64,000 nt of DNA from Candidatus Omnitrophota bacterium (GTDB taxonomy: Bacteria; Hinthialibacterota; Hinthialibacteria; OLB16). Positions 24,967-33,131 of this stretch are shown here, in pieces. Position 1 is the first letter of the stretch; every line of letters begins with the position of its first letter. The position numbers were made by a program, and so were the translations under genes. Below the pieces are notes generated by a model, which searched no databases, was not told where the DNA came from, and saw only the letters and a list, made by a program, of their open reading frames with translations. Location of the stretch: positions 124,001-188,000 of the forward strand of contig JACKFH010000009.1 of NCBI GenBank assembly GCA_020632575.1, read 5' to 3'.

Positions 24967-25713
24967 ATGTTTCGAAGAAATACTGACGCCTCAAATCGGC
25001 ATTCGTTGAGTCAAGTGAGGAGACGTTTTGGTTCCCGTGGATCCAAAGGTTTCACCCTCATTGAGTTGTTGATTGTCATCGCGATCATTCTCATTCTTAT
25101 CGCGATCGCTCTCCCTAATTTCTTGGAAGCGCAAATTCGGGCGAGGGTTGTTAAGGCAAAGGGGGAGATACGAGCTTTGGCTCTCGCCATGGAGGAGTAT
25201 TTCCTGGATTTCAAAACCTACCCTTCTGAAACGGAGGGGGATTTTTACAATCGGGGAAGAAGCGAGTTCGGTCATTCGTGGCTGACCAGTCCGATTGCTT
25301 ACCTGACTTCAGTTCCGGACGATCCGTTTGCGGGAGTGACGGAAAATGGCCCTCGGACTTACGAGTCCGGTGGAATCGAAATGGGCGTCTCCATGCTGCA
25401 GTGCACACCGTGCTTGGCCACATGGGTGATTTACAGTAGCGGTCCGAATGAGGAGTCTGAGCCGTCATTGAGATCGGCCGATCCACATCGGACGAGCCAG
25501 GATGGAAGCAACACGGTTGTCACCTATGCTCCAACAAATGGGACTCGGAGCGCGGGCGTTATCCACTGGTATGGCGGTGATCCCTTCTGGATCGGCGTCG
25601 CCATGTCCTCGGTGAATGGGAAAGCATACAAAGCGGCAAATGGGTCCCTCGACGTGGGGCTAATCGTCGATCAGCAGTTCTATCTGCACCGTCTACCCGA
25701 GCATATCAAGTAA
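24967..25713 (+). CDS. prepilin-like protein
   Basis: A 248-aa protein. The leader ends GSRGSKG and cleavage is expected between G28 and F29 of the FTLIELL motif, with Glu33 at +5. The hydrophobic helix ends ALPNFLEAQIRARVV. A globular domain follows with a CxxC pair (LQCTPCLATW), and the C-terminal signature is YAPTNGTRSAG then YGGDPFWIGV. The end LDVGLIVDQQFYLHRLP is shared with the three minus-strand relatives at 30-33 kb. The start is ATG 24967, because AAGGAG lies 6 nt upstream; an ATG at 24952 precedes that site. Role inferred: pseudopilin subunit of a T2SS/T4P-like system not encoded in this window. Confidence 0.92.
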   Translation: MFRRNTDASNRHSLSQVRRRFGSRGSKGFTLIELLIVIAIILILIAIALPNFLEAQIRARVVKAKGEIRALALAMEEYFLDFKTYPSETEGDFYNRGRSEFGHSWLTSPIAYLTSVPDDPFAGVTENGPRTYESGGIEMGVSMLQCTPCLATWVIYSSGPNEESEPSLRSADPHRTSQDGSNTVVTYAPTNGTRSAGVIHWYGGDPFWIGVAMSSVNGKAYKAANGSLDVGLIVDQQFYLHRLPEHIK

Positions 25714-25729
25714 TGAATTACTTTACCGG

Positions 25730-25770
25730 AGCCGCCACTCGAAGGAATTTCTTCGAGTGGCGGCTTTTTT
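25730..25770 (+). terminator. rho-independent terminator between two prepilin genes
   Basis: The perfect 14-bp stem GCCGCCACTCGAAG / CTTCGAGTGGCGGC (25731-25744 and 25751-25764) is followed by TTTTTT. It separates two same-strand prepilin genes, so they are not one simple operon. Confidence 0.93.
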
Positions 25771-25806
25771 GAAATGTTTCTTTGTTGAGTTAGGACTGGA
25801 GGTTGT

Positions 25807-26532
25807 ATGATGAAACCCGAAAGGCGGCGCCTCATCAGAGGGTTCACCCTCATCGAACTCCTCATCGTGATCGCGATCATCCTAATCTTGATCGCCATCG
25901 CGCTTCCCAACTTTCTGGCCGCGCAATCCCGGGCCAAAGTGGTGCGCGAACGGTCGGACATTCGCACCTTGGCCACCGCGATCGAAACCCTGAGAACCGA
26001 TTACAATATCCTCCTGGTCGATTTCTGGGATGATGACAACGCGCAAATTCTGAGATCGAGATTTGGATATGGAGGATCTCTCGGCGCGGATGGCCCCCCA
26101 CAGTTCAAGGCTTGTTGTTCTTGGCACGCCACGAACCGTCGGGGAGGAACCACCGGTCTCTTCACTCCTCTCACCACTCCCATCCCCTATCTCTCCTCGG
26201 TTCCGACCGATCCGTTCGCATGGGAGGTCGGGGACGTGGACCTGATCACAGACGATGTTTACCCCCCAATTTCCTACATGTATCACGACCGGGAGAGCGG
26301 GGACCTCCGCTTGGCCGGCGACGATTTCCGAGGCGTTTTCGGTTGTTATCGCGCGGGCCTTTGCCCCCCCGGAACCCACGGAATTCTGACTCCGCTTCGG
26401 ATGGACCATTATCTCCTGATGGGGTTCGGCCCCGACGCGGAACGGAAAGATGGTCAACCGATCCCTTACGCTCCCACCAATGGGACCACCAGTTTCGGCG
26501 ATGTCATCTACCGATCGGATGAAGGAATCTAA
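25807..26532 (+). CDS. prepilin-like protein
   Basis: A 241-aa protein with the shortest leader of the set (MMKPERRRLIRG, cleaved before F13), FTLIELL with Glu at +5 and helix end ALPNFLAAQSRAKVV. The middle part differs from the other five: FGYGGSLGADGPPQ and a long Asp-rich stretch. It still ends with YAPTNGTTSFGD, the family signature, and lacks the final YLHxLP tail. GGAGG lies 5 nt before ATG 25807. It probably assembles as a minor or divergent pseudopilin. Confidence 0.9.
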   Translation: MMKPERRRLIRGFTLIELLIVIAIILILIAIALPNFLAAQSRAKVVRERSDIRTLATAIETLRTDYNILLVDFWDDDNAQILRSRFGYGGSLGADGPPQFKACCSWHATNRRGGTTGLFTPLTTPIPYLSSVPTDPFAWEVGDVDLITDDVYPPISYMYHDRESGDLRLAGDDFRGVFGCYRAGLCPPGTHGILTPLRMDHYLLMGFGPDAERKDGQPIPYAPTNGTTSFGDVIYRSDEGI

Positions 26533-26594
26533 TCGGTCTCGATTTCTCCCTCAATCTTTGAAAGCTTACGGTCTTCATCTTGAAAGGATCACTC

Positions 26595-27779
26595 ATGAAA
26601 CCTTGGGCCCTTCTTATTTCCATTTTTATCTGCTCGGTCGGCTGGTGCGAGTTCGAGTCCGAACTCATTTTCCCCGCCGAACCCCTGCATAACCACAGCC
26701 CCGGCTTTGTCGAAACGCCGGAGGGGGACCTCATCGCCTGCTGGTTCCATGGGCATGGCGAAAAATCCGACGACACCCTTGTTATCCAGGGCGCGCGCAA
26801 GGAGAGGGGCGCCGACCATTGGTCCGAACCTTTCCTCCTCGCCGACAACCGGGACCTCCCCGATCAAAACCCTGTCCTGTTCATCGATGCGAAAAACAAA
26901 CTTTGGCTCTTCTGGATCTCCTCCCTCGACAACACCAGCCGGACCTATCTCCTCAAATACCGAACCTCGACCGACTACGAGGGAGAGGGCCCTCCAAAAT
27001 GGGACTGGCAGGATGTCCTCATTTGTCGGCCACAAGGCCTCGAGGAGGCGATCGCGGACACCGCCTCAAAAGTCGATAAAAAATTCGGCGAGTCCTTCGA
27101 TAGCGAACCGAAATACCGAGGGAGACTGGAGGAGGCCGGCAAGTTGGCCAAGGAAAAACTCTGGCGTCGTCTCGGGTGGATGCCCCGCTGCTCGCCGATC
27201 ATGTTGGACGAAACCCGGATGATGATCGGCCTCTACTCCGACATCTTCCTCTGTTCGATCGCCGCCTTCACCGAGGATGGGGGCGAGTCGTGGGAATTCA
27301 GCCACCCGACCCTCGGGTATGGCGGCATCCAACCCTCCCTGGTTCAAAAAAAGAACGGCGACATTGTCGCCATGATGCGGGACAAGAGTCCCGCGAAAAG
27401 AATCCGACGGTCCCTCTCCACCGATGGCGGCATGACCTGGTCCGACACCGGCGAAATGGAAATACCCAACCCCGATTCGAGCGTCTCCGCCGAGGTCCTC
27501 GACAACGGTCACTGGGTGCTTGTCTGCAACGACACCACTGGCGGCGACCGGGGAGGCCGGACCCGTCTCGTGATCTTTCTCTCCGAGGATGAGGGCGAAA
27601 CCTGGCCCATCCGAAAGGTGATCGAGGACCACGACAAAACCTGCGCGGCGGCTTACCCCACAGTCCGACAAACCCGAGATGGAATCATCCATTGCGTCTA
27701 CACCCACTCCCCCTCGCCCAACGAAACCATCAAACACATCTGGTTCGATGAGGACTGGATCCGTGAGGAAGGAAAATAA
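26595..27779 (+). CDS. secreted sialidase-like BNR/Asp-box protein
   Basis: A 394-aa protein with signal peptide WALLISIFICSVGWC near residue 20, followed by a six-bladed-propeller-like domain. Asp-box repeats are visible: FTEDGGESWEF, STDGGMTWSD and SEDEGETWPI. AEPLHNHSPGFVETPEGDLIA is the entry typical of the exo-alpha-sialidase superfamily, and the conserved Arg/Glu set can be matched only loosely (RSLSTDGG, VYTHSPSPNETI). Predicted role: hydrolysis or binding of terminal acidic sugars. Start ATG 26595 follows GAAAGGA; an upstream TTG is less likely. The next gene starts 4 bp after the stop, so they are an operon. Confidence 0.9.
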   Translation: MKPWALLISIFICSVGWCEFESELIFPAEPLHNHSPGFVETPEGDLIACWFHGHGEKSDDTLVIQGARKERGADHWSEPFLLADNRDLPDQNPVLFIDAKNKLWLFWISSLDNTSRTYLLKYRTSTDYEGEGPPKWDWQDVLICRPQGLEEAIADTASKVDKKFGESFDSEPKYRGRLEEAGKLAKEKLWRRLGWMPRCSPIMLDETRMMIGLYSDIFLCSIAAFTEDGGESWEFSHPTLGYGGIQPSLVQKKNGDIVAMMRDKSPAKRIRRSLSTDGGMTWSDTGEMEIPNPDSSVSAEVLDNGHWVLVCNDTTGGDRGGRTRLVIFLSEDEGETWPIRKVIEDHDKTCAAAYPTVRQTRDGIIHCVYTHSPSPNETIKHIWFDEDWIREEGK

Positions 27780-27783
27780 TCGA

Positions 27784-30168
27784 ATGCGCGTCTTCAATAT
27801 CCATATCAATCTCAAGACATGGGCCCTCGTCCTCGGCTTCTTGTTGGGAACCCTTTCGCCCTCCGAGGCGCTCGACCTCGCCTCGGCGAAGATCGTCCTC
27901 AATGAGAATTCGGGAGTTCCCGCGAAGGCCGCCGAGATGCTCGAAGAGGAGATCGAGAAGCGAACCGGAATCGCCCTCCCAATAGTCCCATTATCCGATT
28001 CCCAAGAGGGACCGGCGATTTGCCTCATCCGAGTCGATCAAGCTCCCGAGGGTGTCGACACGACCGGCGTTCCCGAGGCGCCCGAGGGCTATTCCATCCG
28101 TGTCAATGGAGACCAAGTTCAATTGCTCGGACGCGATGACCGCGGCGTTCTGTTCGCGGCGGGCCGCCTGCTTCGTCTCCTCTCAATGTCCGAGGGAGAG
28201 GTTGAATTGAGTTCGGATGTGGATATCTCCACTGCTCCGAAATACCCGATCCGCGGGCACCAACTCGGCTACCGCAACACCGCCAACACCTATGACGCCT
28301 GGGATCTCGAAACCTTCGAACAGTATATCCGCGACCTCATCGCCTTCGGGGCCAACAGCGTCGAACTGATCACCGCGCTCGATCCGGAGGAAAAAGACGG
28401 CCCGGTCATGACCGAGACCCAATGGGACATGAATCTGAAACTCGCCGAGTTGGCGCACTCCTATGGTCTCGATGTCTGGTTTTGGATGCCCTTGAGCGGC
28501 GATGTCACCGACCCCGAGGAATCGAAGAAAGAATTGGAGGAGCGCGACCGGTTCTTTAAAGCCTGCCCCGCCATCGACCACATCATGGTCCCCGGCGGCG
28601 ATCCCGGACGGACAACCCCGGCTGTGCTCATGCCCTGGCTCGAAAAAATGGCCGAGGTCCTCCACAAGCATTTCCCCGAGGCCGGCCTGTGGGTCTCGAA
28701 CCAAAAATTCAAACCCGATGAGAACGATGTCTTTTTCGATTATCTCCAGGAGCATCGCCCCACTTGGTTGCGCGGCGTCGCCTATGGTCCCGGCACATTG
28801 ATCACGCTCGAGGAGACCCGCCGCCGAACGCCCGACCAGTTTCCCCTCCGGCGTTATCCGGACATCACCCACTGCGTCCGATGCCAATACCCCGTCCCCA
28901 AATGGGATGGCGTCTTCGCTCAAACCCTCGACCGCGAACCCCCGAACCCCCGCCCCCGCGACACCGCTCATATCCACAACGTTTGGGCCGACCTCTCGGA
29001 TGGGTTTGTCTCCTACTCGGATGGCGCCCATGACGATTTCAACAAGATGGTGTGGAGCGCGTTGGCGTGGGATCCGGAGGCCGATGTGAACGAGATTGTC
29101 GAGGACTACTGCCGTCTCTTCTTCGGTCCCTCGACCCTCGCCGAGACCTCCCAAGGCATCTGGGGACTCGAAAAGAACTGGGATGCGCCCATCTCCGAGA
29201 ACCGCCACATCGCCGAGACTCTGAATCTGTGGCGTTTGGCCGAGAAGCGGGGCGGGGAAGCGCTCAAAGAGAATTGGCGTTTTCAGATGTATCTCTTCCG
29301 CGCCGTCTTCGATGCTTACATCCAGATCCGCCATGAAAAAGAGATGGAGTATCAGCGGCAAGCCTATTCCGAACTCGCCAAGGCCTCCGAGATCGGTTGC
29401 TCCCAAGCCATCGCCGCCGCCCGCGAGGCGCTCGCCCAGGCCGACCGGATCCGAATTCGCCCCGATCTCCGCCTTCGACTCGAACAACTCGGGGTCGATC
29501 TACAGGCCTCGATTGGCTACCAGATGAGCGTTCGCGAACCCTACCGCGCCCGCAATCCCGAGCGCGGCGCGCTTCTCGATAAGGCCGACCGCCCGCTGAA
29601 TGACCGCCCCTGGTTGGAGAATCGTTTCGACCAAATCCTGGCCCTGGAAAAAGAGGGGGAGCGTCTGGCCGCAATCGACCAAATCCTCAATTGGGACGAT
29701 CCCGGACCGGGCGGGTTTTATGACGATCTCGGGAACGCCACACTGCAACCCCATCTGGTACGCCAGACCACTTGGGAGGAGGACCCCATGTTCATCACCG
29801 GCCCTCAAGAAGCGCACTACCGTTCCCTAAACAATGAGACCTTGGAGATCGACCCCCTCAAATTCTCGTGGCTCGATCAGGCTCAAACCCTTTATGGCGT
29901 CCCGTTGAAAGTGGCTTACAAGGATCTGGACCCCAGCGCGGAGTACCGGGTCCGTGTCACCTATTTCGGCCGTTACCACTCCCCGATGCGATTGGTCGCG
30001 GATGGCGACATCGAAATCCACGGCCCCATGACCGACTCCGATCCGGTCTGGCCGGTCGAGTTCGATATCCCCAAGAAGGCGACCGAGGATGGCAAACTCG
30101 AACTCAGCTGGGAGCTGGTGGAGGGCCGAGGCTGCCAGGTCGCCGAGGTCTGGCTGATGAAGAAATAA
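27784..30168 (+). CDS. secreted glycosidase-like protein with GH20b-type N-terminal domain
   Basis: A 794-aa protein with signal peptide ALVLGFLLGTLSPSEA. Residues of about 30-130 resemble the GH20b/alpha-glucuronidase N-terminal domain (AKIVLNENSGVPAKAAEML, then YSIRVNGDQVQLLGRDDRGVL). From about residue 150 a TIM-barrel-like region follows (GHQLGYRNTANTYDAWD, FGANSVELITALDPEE, VWFWMPLSGDV, MVPGGDPG). Its glycosidase clan is unclear; GH20, GH84, GH67 and GH115 relatives share this entry domain. The C-terminal 150 residues are a beta-type domain. ATG 27784 follows the sialidase-like stop by 4 bp. The pair would attack the same glycan. Confidence 0.85.
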   Translation: MRVFNIHINLKTWALVLGFLLGTLSPSEALDLASAKIVLNENSGVPAKAAEMLEEEIEKRTGIALPIVPLSDSQEGPAICLIRVDQAPEGVDTTGVPEAPEGYSIRVNGDQVQLLGRDDRGVLFAAGRLLRLLSMSEGEVELSSDVDISTAPKYPIRGHQLGYRNTANTYDAWDLETFEQYIRDLIAFGANSVELITALDPEEKDGPVMTETQWDMNLKLAELAHSYGLDVWFWMPLSGDVTDPEESKKELEERDRFFKACPAIDHIMVPGGDPGRTTPAVLMPWLEKMAEVLHKHFPEAGLWVSNQKFKPDENDVFFDYLQEHRPTWLRGVAYGPGTLITLEETRRRTPDQFPLRRYPDITHCVRCQYPVPKWDGVFAQTLDREPPNPRPRDTAHIHNVWADLSDGFVSYSDGAHDDFNKMVWSALAWDPEADVNEIVEDYCRLFFGPSTLAETSQGIWGLEKNWDAPISENRHIAETLNLWRLAEKRGGEALKENWRFQMYLFRAVFDAYIQIRHEKEMEYQRQAYSELAKASEIGCSQAIAAAREALAQADRIRIRPDLRLRLEQLGVDLQASIGYQMSVREPYRARNPERGALLDKADRPLNDRPWLENRFDQILALEKEGERLAAIDQILNWDDPGPGGFYDDLGNATLQPHLVRQTTWEEDPMFITGPQEAHYRSLNNETLEIDPLKFSWLDQAQTLYGVPLKVAYKDLDPSAEYRVRVTYFGRYHSPMRLVADGDIEIHGPMTDSDPVWPVEFDIPKKATEDGKLELSWELVEGRGCQVAEVWLMKK

Positions 30169-30225
30169 AAGGGCGGACAGGCCTTCCTCCAATCATTCCT
30201 CAATCTGGATCGCTTCGTAAAAACA

Positions 30226-30262
30226 AAAGCCCCCATTTAACTTCGATTCATTGGGGGCTTTG
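30226..30262. terminator. bidirectional terminator between convergent genes
   Basis: AAAAGCCCCCA pairs with TGGGGGCTTT (arms around 30226-30235 and 30252-30261), flanked by A-rich and T-rich sequence on both sides. It lies between the glycosidase stop (30168) and the prepilin stop (30319). Confidence 0.8.
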
Positions 30263-30318
30263 ACTTTTTATCCGAGAGCCAATTTGCAGAGGCGTTTTCG
30301 AAACCATGCGAAAATTTC

Positions 30319-31047
30319 TTAAAGTTTCGGCGGTAGTTGATGCAGGTAGGATTGACCGTTCACAATCAGGCCAGCGTCATAACCCGAGGGATTGTTCTTG
30401 TAATTCCTTCTGATGATGCCGGCGATGTTACTAACCTTGACTCCGATCCAGAACGGATCCCCACCATATTGAAAAATATCGCCTCTGCTCTTTGTTCCGT
30501 TCGTAGGACTGTAGGTCTCGATGCTATTATCGTTGCCTGGCATTTGGGAAGTTGGATCTGCAGAGACAATTTCATTGGTAGGAGTGTCCGGTCCAAGGGA
30601 AAAAATGCACCATGTGGCGAGACAAACACCGCAGGGATGACTGTCCGCCATTTCCACTCCGCCGGTCTCGTAAATGGTCAATCCCTCTCCAATCCCCTGC
30701 TCCCCAAAAACATCCTCGGGAATCGAGGTTATGTAAGCGATCGGAGTGGTCAGCCAATAAAGTCCCGCCTCGAACCTGGGGCGGTCATAGGGGTTGTCCT
30801 CGCTCTCGGAGGGGTAGACCTTCCAATCCAGGTAATACGACTCTTGGGCAATCCCCAAAGTCCGGATGTCGCCCTTCGTCCGAACCACCCGCGCTCGAAT
30901 CTGTGCCTCCAAAAAATTTGGCAGCGCGATGGCGATCAAAATCAAAATGATCGCGATCACGATGAGGAGTTCGATTAGGGTGAATCCCCCTTTTGAGCAA
31001 TTCTTCGGTTGAAGGCGAAGATCCTTAAATTGACTAATGGAATTCAT
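30319..31047 (-). CDS. prepilin-like protein
   Basis: A 242-aa protein with leader ending NCSKGG, cleavage expected between G21 and F22, FTLIELL with Glu at +5, and ALPNFLEAQIRARVV closing the helix. It has CGVCLATWCIFS in the middle, the signature YSPTNGTKSRGD, FQYGGDPFWIGV, and the tail NGQSYLHQLPPKL. Clearly a paralogue of the genes at 24967, 31188 and 32050. GGAGGA precedes ATG 31045-31047. It is the last of three minus-strand prepilin genes, but a terminator (31130-31160) lies upstream, so it may have its own promoter; TATAAT occurs on the minus strand near 31120. Confidence 0.92.
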   Translation of the reverse strand: MNSISQFKDLRLQPKNCSKGGFTLIELLIVIAIILILIAIALPNFLEAQIRARVVRTKGDIRTLGIAQESYYLDWKVYPSESEDNPYDRPRFEAGLYWLTTPIAYITSIPEDVFGEQGIGEGLTIYETGGVEMADSHPCGVCLATWCIFSLGPDTPTNEIVSADPTSQMPGNDNSIETYSPTNGTKSRGDIFQYGGDPFWIGVKVSNIAGIIRRNYKNNPSGYDAGLIVNGQSYLHQLPPKL

Positions 31048-31129
31048 GACAAATTTCCTCCAAAAAAACTGAACCTACTCGAACGATTCGAGAAGAGGCC
31101 GTGGGCAATGAGGGCGGTATTATAATACA

Positions 31130-31160
31130 AAAAGCGGAGACCCATAAAGGTCTCCGCTTC
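31130..31160 (-). terminator. rho-independent terminator between prepilin genes
   Basis: Read on the minus strand, AAGCGGAGACC pairs with GGTCTCCGCTT around a six-base loop (arms 31132-31142 and 31149-31159) and is followed by a run of five T. It ends the transcript of the prepilin gene at 31188. Confidence 0.88.
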
Positions 31161-31187
31161 TGGATGGTCCATTGAGCAGCCTTAAGA

Positions 31188-31907
31188 TTAGTTTCTCGGC
31201 GGCAACTGGTGGAGATACTTCTTGTTGTTGACCGTCAGGCCGATATCGAGACTCCCTCCGGCGGCCTTATAGGCTTTCTTGTTCACGCTCCCCATCCTAA
31301 CGCCGATCCAGTAGGGGTCTCCGCCGAAGATGAAGATATCGCCGGAACTCTTGCTCCCATTGGTCGGACTATAAGTCAGAACATTGTCCGTTGCGTCGTC
31401 GTCATAATGGGGGTGATCCGAGGTGATGCCTCCACCGCCGGACTGTTCGGCATAGTCCGGTCCATCGGAGAAGATCGCCCAGGTCGCCGTGCAGGCGACG
31501 CACTGCAGCATGTTCACGCCTTCCTCGATTCCTCCGGATTCGTAGGACCGCCTTTGTCCGGTGGTTCCAGAGTTGGCGAATGGATCCTCGGGGATCTCCG
31601 AGATGTAGGAGATCGGGCTGGTGAGCCAGAAGAGTCCGGCCTCGTTACGGCCACGGTAATCGTCCTCGTGCTCGGCGGGATAAGTTTTGAAATCGAGAAA
31701 ATATGAGTCCATTGCTATTCCCATCGAACGCAGTTCGCCCTGGCATTTCACCACCCGAGCCCGGATCTGGGCCTCCAAGAAATTCGGCAACGCGATCGCG
31801 ATCAGAATCAGAATGATCGCAATGACAATGAGAAGCTCGATCAGGGTGAAACCCTTCCGACCGGCTCTCCGGTGCAACAGTCCAACAAAGTGATTCTTTT
31901 TCCTCAT
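31188..31907 (-). CDS. prepilin-like protein
   Basis: A 239-aa protein read from ATG 31905-31907, chosen because AAGGAGGAGG stands just upstream; a longer frame to 31940 would swallow it. Leader ends RRAGRKG, cleavage between G19 and F20, FTLIELL, helix end ALPNFLEAQIRARVV. The globular part has LQCVACTATWAIFSDGP, a Gly-rich stretch (SGGGGITSD), the signature YSPTNGSKSSGD, FGGDPYWIGV and tail NNKKYLHQLPPRN. Closest in pattern to the gene at 32050. Role inferred as pseudopilin. Confidence 0.92.
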   Translation of the reverse strand: MRKKNHFVGLLHRRAGRKGFTLIELLIVIAIILILIAIALPNFLEAQIRARVVKCQGELRSMGIAMDSYFLDFKTYPAEHEDDYRGRNEAGLFWLTSPISYISEIPEDPFANSGTTGQRRSYESGGIEEGVNMLQCVACTATWAIFSDGPDYAEQSGGGGITSDHPHYDDDATDNVLTYSPTNGSKSSGDIFIFGGDPYWIGVRMGSVNKKAYKAAGGSLDIGLTVNNKKYLHQLPPRN

Positions 31908-32049
31908 GCTCCTCCTCCTTAGATAAAATCGAATAACCAAGAACTCTCATTCAGCTGCTTGATTTATTATCCTTCTTCCAGTTTCCTCGTGAAAGGATTT
32001 GGGGGCGCAAGATCCCCTTTTTCCAATGGTCGATTCAACTGCCTAACCC

Positions 32050-32787
32050 TTACCGCAACGGCGGCGGGAGTCGGTGCAGATAGAACGTATGATCCACTGT
32101 CAATCCAACATCCAAAGATGACCCGACCGATTTGTAGACTTTCTTATTGGCGGTGCCCGTTCTAACTCCGATCCAGAAACCATCTCCGCCAAAGAGGAAG
32201 ATGTCTCCGTTGCTCTTTGTTCCATTGGTCGGACTGTAGGAAAGGACCAAGTCATTCGCGTCTTGATTGTAATGAGGTGCATCGGAGTTGATGCCGACAC
32301 CCCCCTCTTGAAGATCCGGACCGCGTGTGAAAATCGCCCAGGTCTCCAGACAACCGAGCCCCAGCGATGCGTTCAGGGTCTCGATCCCGCCCATTTCATA
32401 AAAGACCCGAGTGGTGTCTTCCCCGCCGAAAGTGTCCTCGGGAATGGTCGCAATGTACTGGATCGGGAAGGTCAACCAAAACAGCCCCCGCTCGCCTCTT
32501 CCTCGGTTCAAAGCATCGTGCTCGCTCTCCGCCGGATAGATTTTGAAATCCAGGAAATAAGACTCCATCGCGATTCCCAACGAACGGATCTCGCCCTTGC
32601 ATTTGACCACTCGCGCCCGCTGCTGCGCTTCCAAAAAATTCGGCAGCGCGATCGCGATGAGAATCAGGATGATCGCGATCACAATCAAAAGTTCGATGAG
32701 GGTGAAACCTCTTGGTGAGCGCTCGGACTCTCCGCTACTGAAAATTTTAGAAAACCGCGGGATTGGCTTATCCTTCCAACCTCCCAT
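32050..32787 (-). CDS. prepilin-like protein
   Basis: A 245-aa protein with the longest leader of the minus-strand trio (MGGWKDKPIPRF...SERSPRG, cleavage between G27 and F28). It has FTLIELL, ALPNFLEAQQRARVV, the mid segment GLGCLETWAIFTRGPD without the usual CxxC pair, signature YSPTNGTKSNGD, FGGDGFWIGV and tail VDHTFYLHRLPPPLR. GGAGGA precedes the ATG. First gene of a three-gene run of paralogues, likely arisen by tandem duplication. Confidence 0.92.
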   Translation of the reverse strand: MGGWKDKPIPRFSKIFSSGESERSPRGFTLIELLIVIAIILILIAIALPNFLEAQQRARVVKCKGEIRSLGIAMESYFLDFKIYPAESEHDALNRGRGERGLFWLTFPIQYIATIPEDTFGGEDTTRVFYEMGGIETLNASLGLGCLETWAIFTRGPDLQEGGVGINSDAPHYNQDANDLVLSYSPTNGTKSNGDIFLFGGDGFWIGVRTGTANKKVYKSVGSSLDVGLTVDHTFYLHRLPPPLR

Positions 32788-32859
32788 TAGACGCCTCCTC
32801 CGTAATCATTTCGTTTAAAATATGAAAGATGACCTTAACATATAAAAAATCAAACCTAT

Positions 32860-32873
32860 CTAAAGTGCTTTAG
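32860..32873. promoter_or_regulatory. palindromic operator-like site, copy 1
   Basis: CTAAAGTGCTTTAG, with perfect 6-bp arms CTAAAG/CTTTAG and centre TG. It is identical to the copy at 33025-33038, 165 bp away, and lies 111 bp upstream of the -35 element. Confidence 0.6.
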
Positions 32874-32970
32874 AGGAGTTTGAATTGCGGGGATACTAGC
32901 CAGATCTCCACCCGGTTGCAAGCTCGAATTTTGTTTCTAAAAAAATTTTAGTGGAAACCCCAAAAAGTGG

Positions 32971-32999
32971 TTGAACTCTCGGCGCTCTCGCAGTATAGT
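32971..32999 (+). promoter_or_regulatory. sigma-70-type promoter
   Basis: TTGAAC at 32971-32976 and TATAGT at 32994-32999, separated by exactly 17 bp. Transcription would start near 33006 and give a leader of about 125 nt before ATG 33132. Confidence 0.7.
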
Positions 33000-33024
33000 C
33001 GGCTCTTACGCGCTGGAAGATAGC

Positions 33025-33038
33025 CTAAAGTGCTTTAG
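33025..33038. promoter_or_regulatory. palindromic operator-like site, copy 2
   Basis: CTAAAGTGCTTTAG again, placed about 20 nt downstream of the predicted transcription start. With copy 1 upstream it has the geometry of a repressor pair acting by looping or roadblock. The two-base centre is too small for a stable RNA hairpin of this stem, which favours a DNA site. Confidence 0.6.
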
Positions 33039-33131
33039 CGTTTTTGCCTTGAGGATGACTGAAATTTATTTTCAGATGTTGGAAGGAACTGCCAGATTTT
33101 TTTAGAGGCAGAATATAAAAGGAGGGCAACT

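Larger units (their letters stand above)
32788..33131. other. regulatory gap upstream of the biased-codon gene
   Basis: AT-rich, without a gene. It holds a promoter (32971-32999), two copies of the palindrome CTAAAGTGCTTTAG (32860-32873 and 33025-33038) and a predicted 5' leader of about 125 nt. The minus-strand promoter of the prepilin gene at 32787 should also be here. Confidence 0.7.

Noticed and set aside
28183..29487. 434-codon minus-strand frame opposite the GH20b-type gene
   Set aside because: No recognisable motifs; the plus strand has signal peptide and barrel-like pattern.
32860..32873. Palindrome as a terminator
   Set aside because: Six-bp arms with a two-base centre cannot form a stable RNA hairpin and no T run follows.
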